Below are positions 1 to 9,151 of a stretch of DNA of 64,000 nt, piece after piece. A program made the translations under genes and the position numbers. The DNA comes from Saprospiraceae bacterium. GTDB lineage: Bacteria > Bacteroidota > Bacteroidia > Chitinophagales > Saprospiraceae. The DNA is taken from the NCBI GenBank assembly GCA_041392805.1, contig JAWKLJ010000002.1:573001-637000 (forward strand). Direction: 5' to 3'. The notes beneath the pieces are model-generated. The model was given only the letters and a program-made list of their open reading frames with translations, did not search any database and was not told the origin of the DNA. Every line of letters starts with the position of its first letter. Within the stretch, counting starts at the first letter, position 1.

Positions 1-540
1 CGGCAATTTACTTACCTCTTTGATCCGTTTGACCCTAGTGGCACCGAGGGACCAGAACTGGCCGCCAACACCAAATATTGGTATAATTTCGTCATTGCCA
101 GTTATAGCTCCGACCAGCGAAAATCGTTCTTTTATGATCTTTCCACCAGTTCAGGCCAATACTATAACGGCTCCCGAATTAATCTGGAAGGATCGATGAC
201 CTATCGGTTTCAACCCTATGGTTTTGTGTCACTCAATTTTGAATACAACCGCATCAAACTTCCCGAGCCTTACCACGACGCCAACCTCTACCTGATCGGA
301 CCGAAAATAGACATCACCTTTTCTAAAAACATCTTCTGGACGACCTTCATCCAATACAATAGTCAGATCAATAACATGAACATCAACACCCGCTTTCAGT
401 GGCGCTATGCCCCCGTTTCGGATTTGTTCATCGTATACACCGACAATTATTATACCGATATCACCGACAGCTTTATCGACTTTAATTCCCCTAAAACAAG
501 GGCACTGGTGATGAAATTGACCTATTGGTTGAATTTGTAA
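1..540 (+). CDS. DUF5916 family protein, C-terminal part (5' end outside window)
   Basis: The frame is open from the first base and ends in a TAA at 538-540, giving about 179 residues with no start, so this is the 3' part of a longer gene. The sequence is an aromatic-rich alternating beta pattern with motifs such as NLEGSMTYRFQPYG and NTRFQWRYAP, ending KLTYWLNL, as in the C-terminal membrane-barrel-like region of Bacteroidota DUF5916 proteins, which carry a carbohydrate-binding family 9-like domain at the N terminus. The function of the family is not established; an outer-membrane location is inferred from the barrel-like strands. The identification is from remembered family character, not from a search. 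Confidence 0.75.
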   Translation, partial: RQFTYLFDPFDPSGTEGPELAANTKYWYNFVIASYSSDQRKSFFYDLSTSSGQYYNGSRINLEGSMTYRFQPYGFVSLNFEYNRIKLPEPYHDANLYLIGPKIDITFSKNIFWTTFIQYNSQINNMNINTRFQWRYAPVSDLFIVYTDNYYTDITDSFIDFNSPKTRALVMKLTYWLNL

Positions 541-767
541 TTAGCCCCCACCACGCTGATGTCGTTGCCTGTCTACCGTCAGGTAGATTTTTTACCGACA
601 TCAAAGCGGATGCTGGAACCTTTCTGGACACTACTTTCAAGCAAACTTTACTTGTTCAACCAGCGCCTCAAATGGCTGCGCTTTCGCTCATTCAGACCTG
701 GTTGAACAAGTCTATGGAGTGGAAGGCTCGAATAATGCGTTAATAGCAGCATGCCGAATCGATCCAA

Positions 768-1907
768 TCACCCTTGGTTTAAACCCACAAAGCCATCAAA
801 ATTTTCTTGGTCAATGAGTTGCGTTTCGCTGCCAGGGTATGCCTCCAGAAAAGACTTAGGGAAACGGACGGTTTTTGGGGTCTTCCATTTAAACTCGAAA
901 GCGTGTAGTTGGCCGCCTGCATCCTCCACATAATCAATTTCCTGCTGGGTGGTAGTGCGCCAGAAGTAAGCGTTGCAGAAGTAGTCGGTGTAGGTGTTGC
1001 GTTTCATGCGTTCGGCTAGCAGGAAGTTCTCCCACAAGGCCCCGGTGTCGGTGCGGAGATCAAGAGGGGAGAAGTTTTTAAGGATAGCATTGCGAATGCC
1101 ATTGTCGTAAAAATAGATTTTCCGTCCTTTTTTGATTTCGTTGCGGGCGTTCCGACTGAGTGAGGGTAACCGAAACAGCACGAAGGACTGCTCCAGGAGG
1201 TCAGTATATTTTTCCACTGTAAGTGGATCGGCACCGATGAGTTGGCCGACTTCCCGGTAACTGACTTCGCTGCCTAGCTGAAGCGCCAGGGCTTGTAGCA
1301 GTTTGACGAGCAGCGACGGCTTTTTGATTTGATCTAAGGTAAGGAGGTCCTTGTACATCAAACCATCAGTCAGGTCGTTGAGTATTTTTTGTGCCAATGG
1401 GGGCTCATTTTGTACTACTTCTGGATAGTACCCATAAAGCATGCGGTGCTGGAGTAGCGATCGTTCGGTCAGGTAGCCGTGATGGGTGCACATTTCCACA
1501 AAAGAGAGCGGATATAAGGGATACTCGAATTTCCGACCTGTAAGGCTTTCTTTGGTTTGTGAAGCGAGATCGAGGGAGGAGGAGCCCGTGACGAAGAGCT
1601 GTACCTGCGGCAGGTGGTCAGTGATGAGTTTGAGCATTAGTCCGGCATTGGTGAAACGTTGAGCTTCGTCTACTACTACCACTTCATGCTGACCTATGAC
1701 ATTTTGGAGACGGGCAAGCGATATATTGTCAAGCAAGGAACGGGCTTCCGGGTCATCGCCCGTTAACCAGAAGGTTTTTCGGTCAATACTTTTGGTGATT
1801 TGGCGAACGAGGGTAGTCTTGCCCACTTGCCGGGGCCCAATAATAATAATGGCTTTCCCCTTGCCAAGCCATGCCCCGATATTCTTTGCTTGTGTCCGTG
1901 CTATCAT
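768..1907 (-). CDS. AAA ATPase with C-terminal DUF4143 domain
   Basis: 379 residues. The N-terminal AAA domain shows a Walker A, IIIIGPRQVGKTTL, near residues 21-34, and a Walker B, VVVVDEAQ. A sensor-like FVTGSSSL follows, then a winged-helix region. The C-terminal DUF4143 region has a PD-(D/E)xK-like pattern, EIDYVED followed by FEFKW. Family members are usually single genes of 370-400 residues, so the length is normal. Their cellular role is unclear; a link to mobile DNA or toxin-like systems has been suggested but is not shown here. No partner gene is visible: the upstream neighbour is a divergent cytochrome gene and the downstream side is a spacer of about 230 bp. Confidence 0.9.
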   Translation of the reverse strand: MIARTQAKNIGAWLGKGKAIIIIGPRQVGKTTLVRQITKSIDRKTFWLTGDDPEARSLLDNISLARLQNVIGQHEVVVVDEAQRFTNAGLMLKLITDHLPQVQLFVTGSSSLDLASQTKESLTGRKFEYPLYPLSFVEMCTHHGYLTERSLLQHRMLYGYYPEVVQNEPPLAQKILNDLTDGLMYKDLLTLDQIKKPSLLVKLLQALALQLGSEVSYREVGQLIGADPLTVEKYTDLLEQSFVLFRLPSLSRNARNEIKKGRKIYFYDNGIRNAILKNFSPLDLRTDTGALWENFLLAERMKRNTYTDYFCNAYFWRTTTQQEIDYVEDAGGQLHAFEFKWKTPKTVRFPKSFLEAYPGSETQLIDQENFDGFVGLNQG

Positions 1908-2132
1908 TATTTTTTCAGCAAATATATTGAATTTAGAGATACAAATCTGTAAAATTGACCTTTTTTAATGATTTTGCAGGTTTTTATACCGAAAATAGTA
2001 CCATGCTCAAATTGGAATTGGCCAGTTTTCGGATTTCCACGCAGGGCACGAAGACAAATCTTTTTAGAAAAACCAGAATACCAAAGCGATTTTTTTAAAT
2101 TTAGCCATGCTTTAAAAGGAATTGATGCAGCT

Positions 2133-3344
2133 ATGAAGAAAAAAAAGTATTTTATTATCGCAAGCTTGTTCCTGGCTGCTTTTGTATACTATTGCATCAG
2201 CACGGCAAAAGGACTTGATTATTATCAGCCAGAGCCCCTGGCCACTCATTTTAATGGTGAGGCATTTGTAGGCTCACGGACCTGTATGGAATGCCATGCC
2301 GACATCTCGACTACCCATTTGCAAACCGCCCATTTTAATACTTCTGCCTCTGCCAATGCCAAAAACATTAAAGGCAGCTTTAAAAAAGGTGCTAATACAG
2401 TAAAACTGGAAGAGGTGGAATTTGAAATGGTAAAAAAAGGGAAATCGTTTTATCAACTCACTACCCTGAATAGTCCAGGACAACAAATCCCTCCGGAAAA
2501 AATTGATATTGTGGTTGGATCAGGTGTAAAGGGACAGTCGTACCTCACCTGGGAAGATGACTACCTGTTTCAGTTGCAAGTATCTTATTATCCGCCCCTG
2601 GATACCTGGATCAATAGCCCCGGATATCCCGATCGCCTGTTGAAAAGGCCGATACGGGACGGCTGCTTAAAATGTCATGTTACCTTTGCTACCAACCGCG
2701 ACTTTTCGGGCCAGGGAAATCAATACGACCAAGCCAAAATGGTATACGGCGTGGATTGTGAGCGATGCCACCGGCCCGCCGCCAAGCACGTCATTTTTCA
2801 TAGAAACAATCCTGATGTCAAAGCCGCAAAATTCATGCTGAAATTGGACACCCTTTCAAGGCAACAGCGCCTGGATGCCTGTGCGCAATGTCATTCAGGA
2901 CCGCGTGACAATATCATACAAGGCAATTCCTTTACTTACCTTACGGGCGAAACCTTAAAGGATTATTCCCGGAATTTTTATACCGGACAGCCAGATAGTG
3001 CGCTGGATGTTCACGGCAACCAGTATGGCCTGCTAACCACCAGTAAATGTTTTATCCAATCTGCTAATATGGATTGTAGTACTTGCCATGATCCGCATAA
3101 AAAACAACGGGGAAATAGGACCCATTTTAATGAAAAATGCATAGGATGCCATAGCCCTGGCAGTTCCGTTACCTGCACCGCTGAAATGGCGGTAAGAGAG
3201 ACCAAAGCCAATAACTGTATAACCTGCCATATGCCCAATAGCCCTTCCAAAGGCATGTCGGTTGAATTGAACAGCTTGAAAACTTCTGTTTATGTACGAA
3301 CGCATTTAATTGGCGTTTATCCAAAGGAATCTTGGCTTGATTAA
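2133..3344 (+). CDS. Seven-heme c-type cytochrome, exported
   Basis: I start at 2133, where MKKKKYFIIASLFLAAFVYY forms a signal or anchor helix; the 55 residues readable upstream do not look protein-like. The protein has 403 residues and seven CXXCH heme sites: CMECH, CLKCH, CERCH, CAQCH, CSTCH, CIGCH and CITCH. This spacing resembles the cytochrome c554/NrfA-like multiheme families, in which the protein transfers electrons or reduces small substrates in the periplasm. No catalytic subunit or other electron-transfer gene is adjacent. The next gene, a rhamnosidase, begins 31 bp downstream on the same strand, so the two may be cotranscribed, but a functional link is not obvious. Confidence 0.85.
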   Translation: MKKKKYFIIASLFLAAFVYYCISTAKGLDYYQPEPLATHFNGEAFVGSRTCMECHADISTTHLQTAHFNTSASANAKNIKGSFKKGANTVKLEEVEFEMVKKGKSFYQLTTLNSPGQQIPPEKIDIVVGSGVKGQSYLTWEDDYLFQLQVSYYPPLDTWINSPGYPDRLLKRPIRDGCLKCHVTFATNRDFSGQGNQYDQAKMVYGVDCERCHRPAAKHVIFHRNNPDVKAAKFMLKLDTLSRQQRLDACAQCHSGPRDNIIQGNSFTYLTGETLKDYSRNFYTGQPDSALDVHGNQYGLLTTSKCFIQSANMDCSTCHDPHKKQRGNRTHFNEKCIGCHSPGSSVTCTAEMAVRETKANNCITCHMPNSPSKGMSVELNSLKTSVYVRTHLIGVYPKESWLD

Positions 3345-3375
3345 CAGGAGCGTCCTCAGCAAAAACGATAAATCA

Positions 3376-6300
3376 ATGTATAAACTACACATTAGCATCC
3401 TGCTTTCCTTTATTTTTACGCTTGCCTTGACTACTGGTGTTGCCGCCTCGGTCACCATCGAAAACTTGAAGGTAGAAGCGCAAGAAAAGCCACTCGGAAT
3501 AGATATTTCAAATCCACAGTTTAGTTGGCAAATGAAGGCCTCGGATGCTAAAAGAGGGTACTTTCAGAAAGCCTACCAAATAGTTGTTAAGGATGCCAAT
3601 AAACAAATCGTCTGGGATGCTGGAAAGGTCAATTCAGCCCTTTCGCATGCGATTGAGTATGCCGGGAGCCCATTAAAAGCTACTACTCGTTATACCTGGG
3701 AACTGACGGTTTGGGATAACTCAGACGCCAAAATAACCAGCACTTCCTGGTTTGAAACGGGCTTGATGAATCCCGATATTTCTGCTTGGTCAGGCGCTAA
3801 ATGGATTGGTGGTGGAGCGGAAGATTTGGTGCTCTATTCGCACTATTTATCTGTGTTCAAATGGCAATATACCCTGCAACTCGATGAAGCCTCAAAGTCC
3901 ACCAAAGCCGCCTTTGTTTTTGGTGGCAATGATGCCCGCTTGATGAAGAAAGACTTGAATTTGATGGCCATGCATAATGCCGTGAATGAAAGCTATATCG
4001 CTTTTGAATTAGACATTTCGAAGGTGTCCGATGCGGTAGATGGATTGGCCAAATTGAATATTTATAGGGTTGGGTATACGAAAAATGATTCAAAAGACAT
4101 ACCCTTTAAAACGCTTGATATTCCTCAATCTGTGATCAATCAGGCCAATAAGTACCAAAAGCATACGGTTTTTGCGGCTTGTAATTTTGGCCTTTTTGAA
4201 ATCGCTATAAATGGAGAAGCAAATGTATTAAAAGAAAAAATAGTTGAAAACGCCTCTCCATTTGGTCCCCGTGGGATCAATTTAAACCCTGTAGGTAGCG
4301 GAAATAATTTCATCAGCTTCCCGATGTTGGCAGATATTGGTTTTCAAACCAATGAAAATCAAATTGCCCATTTTTCTGAAGTTGTCATCAAAAACTTCCG
4401 ATTGCCATCGAATACCTTGTTTGCGGAAAACCTTAACAATCAGTCTTATACCGGCATTTTTAAATCCAGCAAGTTAAGTGTCAAAGCTGGCAATTATACG
4501 GTTGCAGGCGGAGCCTTAATATTGGCAAATCCAAGTAAAAATGCAGCTCCTATGCTGCGAACGACCTTTAAAACTCCAGCCAAAGACATCAAATCGGCCC
4601 GATTGTACGTTACCGCCCGCGGCATTTATGAAATGTACCTAAATGGCCAACGGGTAAGCAATGATTACTTCAACCCCGGCCTTACGCAATACAACAAAAC
4701 CCACATGTACCAGACTTACGACCTCACCGATGCACTGAAGAAAGGGGCGGAGAACGCCCTAGGTGCCTGGCTGAGCGAAGGTTGGTGGAGTGGAAACATC
4801 ACTTTTAGTGGTGATAGCTGGAATTATTTTGGGGACAGGCAATCTCTGCTCTGTAAATTGGTCATTACTTATGCAGATGATACGAAACAAACCATCACCT
4901 CAAATCCTAATGAATGGCGCTTCTTTAATGACGGCCCTGTTCGTTATGGCAGTTATTTTCAAGGGGAAGTGTATGATGCCAACAAAGAGGCCTTGATTAA
5001 AGATTGGTCAACCGCCACTTACCAGGATGCTACCTGGAAACCGGCAGTGGAAGTCCCCTTAGAAGGAACCACTTATCAAGCCACTACGACGGACTTTTCA
5101 GGGAGAAGATCTACCTTGGATTACAAAGCATTTAAATTGATCGGCCAAATAGGGAATAATGCTACCGTCGTGAAAACCATGACGGCCCAATCGGTGGAAG
5201 AAGTTCGCCCCCAGGTCTTTGTCTATGACATGGCGCAAAACATGGTTGGCGTGCCCCAAATTTTGGTTAAAAATGGGAAAAAAGGACAAGTCATTACCCT
5301 GCGTTATGCCGAAGTAAAGTACCCGGCACTCAGTGAATATGGCGAAAACGTGGGCATGGTCATGATGGAAAATATACGAGCGGCGCTCACGCAGGACATC
5401 TACATTTTGAAAGGAGGGGATGAGACCATCCAACCCCGCTTTACTTTTCACGGCTATCGCTATCTCGAAATTACCGGCATCGAGGAAGCTATTCCCATCA
5501 ATGACGTAAAAGGCCTGGTCATCAGTTCGGTGTTGGGCCTGGCCTCCAGCTACGAAACGTCCAATGAACTGGTGAACAAGCTTTGGGAAAATATTACCTG
5601 GTCACTACGCAGCAATTTTTTGTCCATTCCGACTGATACACCCGCCCGAAACGAGCGCATGGGTTGGAGTGGCGATATTTCGGTTTTTTCGCGGAGTGCC
5701 ACCTACCTCACCGATGCCCACTTGTTTTTGAGGCGGCACCTGCTGGGAATGCGCGATGTGCAAGCCGAAAATGGTCGCTTTACAGATGTAGCACCGATGG
5801 GTGGCGGTTTTGGCGGTACCCTGTGGGGAAGTGCCGGGATTGTGGTAGCTTGGGAGACCTATCAGCAATATGGCGATGTGCAGCTATTAAGAGAGCACTA
5901 CGATGCCATGAAACGTTACCTGGCATTTTTGGATACCAAAGTGGACCCCAGCAATGGCATTTTGAACGAAGGTCCCTTGGGCGATTGGCTGAGCCCTGAA
6001 GGCAACAAAAACGACAATACCTTGTTCTGGATGAGTTATTATGCCTATGATTTAGAGCTGGTGAGTCAGGTAGCCAACATCTTGGGCAAAACTGACGATA
6101 CAGTGAAATTCAAAATAAGACAAGCGGAAATCAAAAAGGCGTTTAATGACATATATGTTGATAAAACAAGCCATAGAACCATTAAATCTGGAGTAAAAGC
6201 AGCAAGAATGGGCCCTCCCAATGCCCGAGCGGTAGAAGAAAAGTCGGACAAAGGCACCCTGATCGATACCCAGGCTTCCTACGCTATTCCCTTGGATTTG

Positions 6301-7002
6301 GGCACTTTCAACGAAGAGAACAAACCTTACGCGATCAAATATTTGAAAGAGGCTGTAGCGCGTAAAAATGTCGACGACGAAGGGGCCGAACATCCCGCCT
6401 ATTCCTTGATGACCGGCTTTATTGGTACCGCCTCCATTTCAAAAGCCTTGTCTGAAAATGCAGACCATGCCGAAGCCTACCGATTGTTGCAACAAACATC
6501 CTATCCCTCCTGGTTGTATTCTGTGGTCAATGGCGCTACCTCTATTTGGGAACGACTCAATTCCTATACTGTTGAAAATGGTTTTGGCGGCAACAATTCC
6601 ATGAATTCCTTCAATCACTATTCCTTTGGTGCAGTTTCGGCATGGATGTACAATTATTCGCTGGGCATTCAACGAAGTCCTGAAAAGGCCGCTTTCCAAC
6701 ACATCATCCTTAAACCCACCCCAGACCCCGACAAAGTGATGACTTTTGCCAAAGGCCATTACGACTCGGTTTATGGAACCATAAAAAGTGAATGGCGCTA
6801 CCAAGGCGATCAATTGATCTACCTGGTCACCATTCCTGCCAACACCAGCGCCACCCTTTATTTACCCACAAACAATGTAAAAAAAGCCAAGGAAAGCGGA
6901 AAAAAACTTAAACCCCGCAACGGAATTAGCCAATTATCGATGGAAGATGACCAGGTTAAAATGAACATAAGTTCGGGCGAATATCGTTTTGAAATCAAGT
7001 AA
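3376..7002 (+). CDS. Alpha-L-rhamnosidase, GH78 family, secreted
   Basis: From the ATG at 3376 the protein has 1,208 residues and a signal peptide (MYKLHISILLSFIFTLALTT...). A start at 3310 would overlap the cytochrome gene and bury the signal peptide. The order fits GH78: an N-terminal beta domain beginning VTIENLKVEAQEKPLGID, an inserted lectin-like region around residues 140-360, a rhamnosidase N domain (GIYEMYLNGQRVSNDYFNPG), then the (alpha/alpha)6 barrel with DTPARNERMGWSGD and GPLGDWLSPEG, and a C-terminal beta sandwich. The enzyme removes terminal L-rhamnose from plant or algal glycans or glycosides. It is longer than the typical 900-1,000 residues because of the inserted domain. No SusC/SusD pair lies beside it. 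Confidence 0.92.
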   Translation: MYKLHISILLSFIFTLALTTGVAASVTIENLKVEAQEKPLGIDISNPQFSWQMKASDAKRGYFQKAYQIVVKDANKQIVWDAGKVNSALSHAIEYAGSPLKATTRYTWELTVWDNSDAKITSTSWFETGLMNPDISAWSGAKWIGGGAEDLVLYSHYLSVFKWQYTLQLDEASKSTKAAFVFGGNDARLMKKDLNLMAMHNAVNESYIAFELDISKVSDAVDGLAKLNIYRVGYTKNDSKDIPFKTLDIPQSVINQANKYQKHTVFAACNFGLFEIAINGEANVLKEKIVENASPFGPRGINLNPVGSGNNFISFPMLADIGFQTNENQIAHFSEVVIKNFRLPSNTLFAENLNNQSYTGIFKSSKLSVKAGNYTVAGGALILANPSKNAAPMLRTTFKTPAKDIKSARLYVTARGIYEMYLNGQRVSNDYFNPGLTQYNKTHMYQTYDLTDALKKGAENALGAWLSEGWWSGNITFSGDSWNYFGDRQSLLCKLVITYADDTKQTITSNPNEWRFFNDGPVRYGSYFQGEVYDANKEALIKDWSTATYQDATWKPAVEVPLEGTTYQATTTDFSGRRSTLDYKAFKLIGQIGNNATVVKTMTAQSVEEVRPQVFVYDMAQNMVGVPQILVKNGKKGQVITLRYAEVKYPALSEYGENVGMVMMENIRAALTQDIYILKGGDETIQPRFTFHGYRYLEITGIEEAIPINDVKGLVISSVLGLASSYETSNELVNKLWENITWSLRSNFLSIPTDTPARNERMGWSGDISVFSRSATYLTDAHLFLRRHLLGMRDVQAENGRFTDVAPMGGGFGGTLWGSAGIVVAWETYQQYGDVQLLREHYDAMKRYLAFLDTKVDPSNGILNEGPLGDWLSPEGNKNDNTLFWMSYYAYDLELVSQVANILGKTDDTVKFKIRQAEIKKAFNDIYVDKTSHRTIKSGVKAARMGPPNARAVEEKSDKGTLIDTQASYAIPLDLGTFNEENKPYAIKYLKEAVARKNVDDEGAEHPAYSLMTGFIGTASISKALSENADHAEAYRLLQQTSYPSWLYSVVNGATSIWERLNSYTVENGFGGNNSMNSFNHYSFGAVSAWMYNYSLGIQRSPEKAAFQHIILKPTPDPDKVMTFAKGHYDSVYGTIKSEWRYQGDQLIYLVTIPANTSATLYLPTNNVKKAKESGKKLKPRNGISQLSMEDDQVKMNISSGEYRFEIK

Positions 7003-7019
7003 GCTATAGCATTGAACCA

Positions 7020-7358
7020 ATGAATAACGCCGGAAAATTAAACCTCATCAAGTTTGTTCATACCCTGATTTGGGGCTTCTTTGTCACCGTCATCTTTTAT
7101 GTTTTGTACAGTGGCATCGCCGATGAGGTGAATGTGTATACCTGGATCGCCATTGGATTGGTTCTCTTGGAAGGCATAGTCCTCTTGGCTTTTAAGATGT
7201 TCTGCCCACTAACCATTTTAGCAAAAAGATATTCCGACTCCGAAAAAGATAATTTTGATATCTACCTCCCCAATTGGTTAGCACGATACAACAAACAAAT
7301 CTTTACGACCATTTTTATCATTGGACTTATCTTGGTCTTATTTCGGCACTTATGGTGA
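7020..7358 (+). CDS. Small integral membrane protein, function unknown
   Basis: 112 residues, starting 18 bp after the rhamnosidase stop. Three hydrophobic segments are visible, at about residues 11-30, 40-60 and 92-110. Between the second and third lies a conserved-looking loop, FCPLTILAKRYSDSEKDNFD, followed by IYLPNWLARYN. The CPLT motif recalls DUF2784-type small membrane proteins, but I cannot assign it firmly. The short gap suggests translation from the same transcript as the rhamnosidase. Confidence 0.75.
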   Translation: MNNAGKLNLIKFVHTLIWGFFVTVIFYVLYSGIADEVNVYTWIAIGLVLLEGIVLLAFKMFCPLTILAKRYSDSEKDNFDIYLPNWLARYNKQIFTTIFIIGLILVLFRHLW

Positions 7359-7374
7359 GCCGCCAAACCTCACG

Positions 7375-7696
7375 CTATTCCAATGCATAGGCTAGCAATA
7401 CATTTCCTGGCATTTGCCCAAAAAGCCCATAGCCACTATTGATGAAAACCATGCCATCAGCGATAACCGGGCCCGGGCTGTCGATGCTGCATCTTGCCGG
7501 ATTCCAGGGAGGCGACGATACTTCGCGGAGACATGGCGCTTAAATGAATCAGCGAGGGTGCCAGGCTTTGTCCATTGTCCAGGTGACAGCTGCCACAACG
7601 CGCCTGGAATAAAACGGTTGTCTCTTTATTATTTTGGCAAGCGATAGCGATACAGATCATGGAGGCCGGGAAAAGGAAATATAAAAAGGGTTTCAT
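7375..7696 (-). pseudogene. Collapsed PQQ-type (polyvinyl-alcohol dehydrogenase-like) gene: N and C termini joined
   Basis: Reading the minus strand from 7696, the frame encodes a lipoprotein signal (MKPFLYFLFPASMICIAIAC) and the start of a cytochrome c domain, FQARCGSCHLDNGQSLAPSL...SIVASLESGKMQ, then stops at about 7458. In another frame, from about 7492 to the TAG at 7375-7377, lies DSPGPVIADGMVFINSG followed by YGLFGQMPGNVLLAYALE. I recognise this as the characteristic C terminus of PQQ-binding beta-propeller dehydrogenases. The several hundred residues of propeller that should lie between are absent, so an internal deletion with frame change has left only the ends. Family assignment is from pattern memory. 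Confidence 0.7.
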
Positions 7697-7874
7697 AAGG
7701 CTTAGTTATTCTTCGCTGAACCCTAAAGATAGAATTTATAGCGACAAAACCTGGGTTCTGCTTTCCAAATTCAAATGATTAATCGTTGCTTATTTAAGAC
7801 AGATACTGGGGACCTCCATCATGAAGTTTTAAAGAGAATGCTAGCCAAAGCATAGTAGGAAGCCTAAAACATTT

Positions 7875-7882
7875 TATCTTTG
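7875..7882 (+). promoter_or_regulatory. Candidate -7 box for the epimerase lipoprotein gene
   Basis: TATCTTTG fits the Bacteroidota -7 consensus TAnnTTTG and lies about 62 bp before the ATG at 7944. I see no good TTTG at the expected -33 distance, so support is partial. Confidence 0.35.
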
Positions 7883-7943
7883 TCACAGATAATCGTATAA
7901 TGGCTGAAAAGCTTGGATCAATTGATAAACAAACAAATTCAAA

Positions 7944-8870
7944 ATGTTGAACACCAATAAACTTTCTTTGGCACTTTTTGTGGTACTTTTTATAGGCTTG
8001 GCAGCATGTAACAATGCATCGCAAAATCAAGAAACAGCAGCAGACGCAACAGCAAATGATGATATGAACATGAATGCAACACAATTTGGCGGCTTAGCGC
8101 TATATACGCTGAGAGACACCCTGGCAAAAAATCCTCGGGAAGTACTCAAAGCAGTAGCTGCTATCGGCTATAAATACATTGAAGCAGCCGGTTACGCCGA
8201 TGGGAAATTTTACGGCATGGAACCTGCCGAATTTAAAAGCTATCTCGATGAAATTGGTTTAGTGCCAGTCAGCTCTCATCACGGAGACGTCACTTTAGAC
8301 AATGCCGACGAGATGATTGCTGCCGCCAAAGCAGTAGGTTTCAAATATTTTGTCATTCCAGTCCCGCCGATGGGGCATTTCAAATTTAACCCTGAAACCC
8401 AGACCTTGAGCATGAGTGAAGAATTAGAGGTGGTCACCAATATTATCAATACCATTGCTGAAAAATGTGCAGCCGTAGGACTGGAATGCCTCTACCACAA
8501 TCATAATTTCGAATTTGAAAAGAACAGTAAGGGCATCATCCCCATGGACTATTTTATAGCAAACACCGACCCGAAAAACCTCAATTTTCAGATCGATCTA
8601 TATTGGGCTACCAAGGCAGGTGCTGATCCAATGGCCTATTTTAAGAAAGCACCGGGACGTTTTAAATCCTGGCATGTCAAAGATATGGATACGCAAGGTA
8701 GGTTTGCGCCAGTTGGTACCGGTCAGATCGATTTTGCCACCATTTTGGCACAAAAGGACCTTTCCGGAATGGAATACTATTTTGTAGAGCAAGATATGAC
8801 TTTTGACCAGGCCCCAATGGAAGCCGTTACCATTAGCCACAAGGCATTGGGCGAAATAGGGTTTAAATAG
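7944..8870 (+). CDS. Sugar phosphate isomerase/epimerase-like TIM-barrel lipoprotein
   Basis: 308 residues. The N terminus is a lipoprotein signal (LFIGLAACNN), followed by a low-complexity linker rich in Ala, Asn and Met. The rest is an AP-endonuclease-2/xylose-isomerase-like TIM barrel: LALYTLRDTL, VSSHHGD, YHNHNFEFE, QIDLYWATKAG, SWHVKDMD and YYFVEQD, which supply the usual His/Glu/Asp metal ligands. The lipoprotein signal puts it in the periplasm, so despite the family name its substrate is probably a free or glycosidic sugar, as in exported members that act with Gfo/Idh/MocA oxidoreductases. Two such oxidoreductases follow on the opposite strand. Exact substrate unknown. Confidence 0.88.
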   Translation: MLNTNKLSLALFVVLFIGLAACNNASQNQETAADATANDDMNMNATQFGGLALYTLRDTLAKNPREVLKAVAAIGYKYIEAAGYADGKFYGMEPAEFKSYLDEIGLVPVSSHHGDVTLDNADEMIAAAKAVGFKYFVIPVPPMGHFKFNPETQTLSMSEELEVVTNIINTIAEKCAAVGLECLYHNHNFEFEKNSKGIIPMDYFIANTDPKNLNFQIDLYWATKAGADPMAYFKKAPGRFKSWHVKDMDTQGRFAPVGTGQIDFATILAQKDLSGMEYYFVEQDMTFDQAPMEAVTISHKALGEIGFK

Positions 8871-9151
8871 GTTGAAGGGGCTGGGATTGGAGCTGCTTTT
8901 GGTATAATTTGCTTGCTTCCTGATGTAAGTATGGGTGGATTAATAGTAGTTATATACCTGATTAAAACCCGCTAGTAGCCTGTCTGAGAAGTGTTGATGA
9001 GCCGAGGGCGATCAACTATTGTTATGAACGAGGCCGGAGAAGGGGCATAGCCGAAGACATTGGCCCTTCTGAAAAAGATTATTACGGAAGCCATTGATAA
9101 ATTATTCTATGATGAATCGGTAATACTTTTTACCCATATCTATTCCTGCCC

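Noticed and set aside
525..933. Short frames after the DUF5916 gene
   Set aside because: No conserved features; one is antisense to the ATPase gene. The ~230 bp spacer is best read as non-coding.
3011..3305. Minus-strand frames opposite the cytochrome gene
   Set aside because: Shadows of the heme-rich coding sequence.
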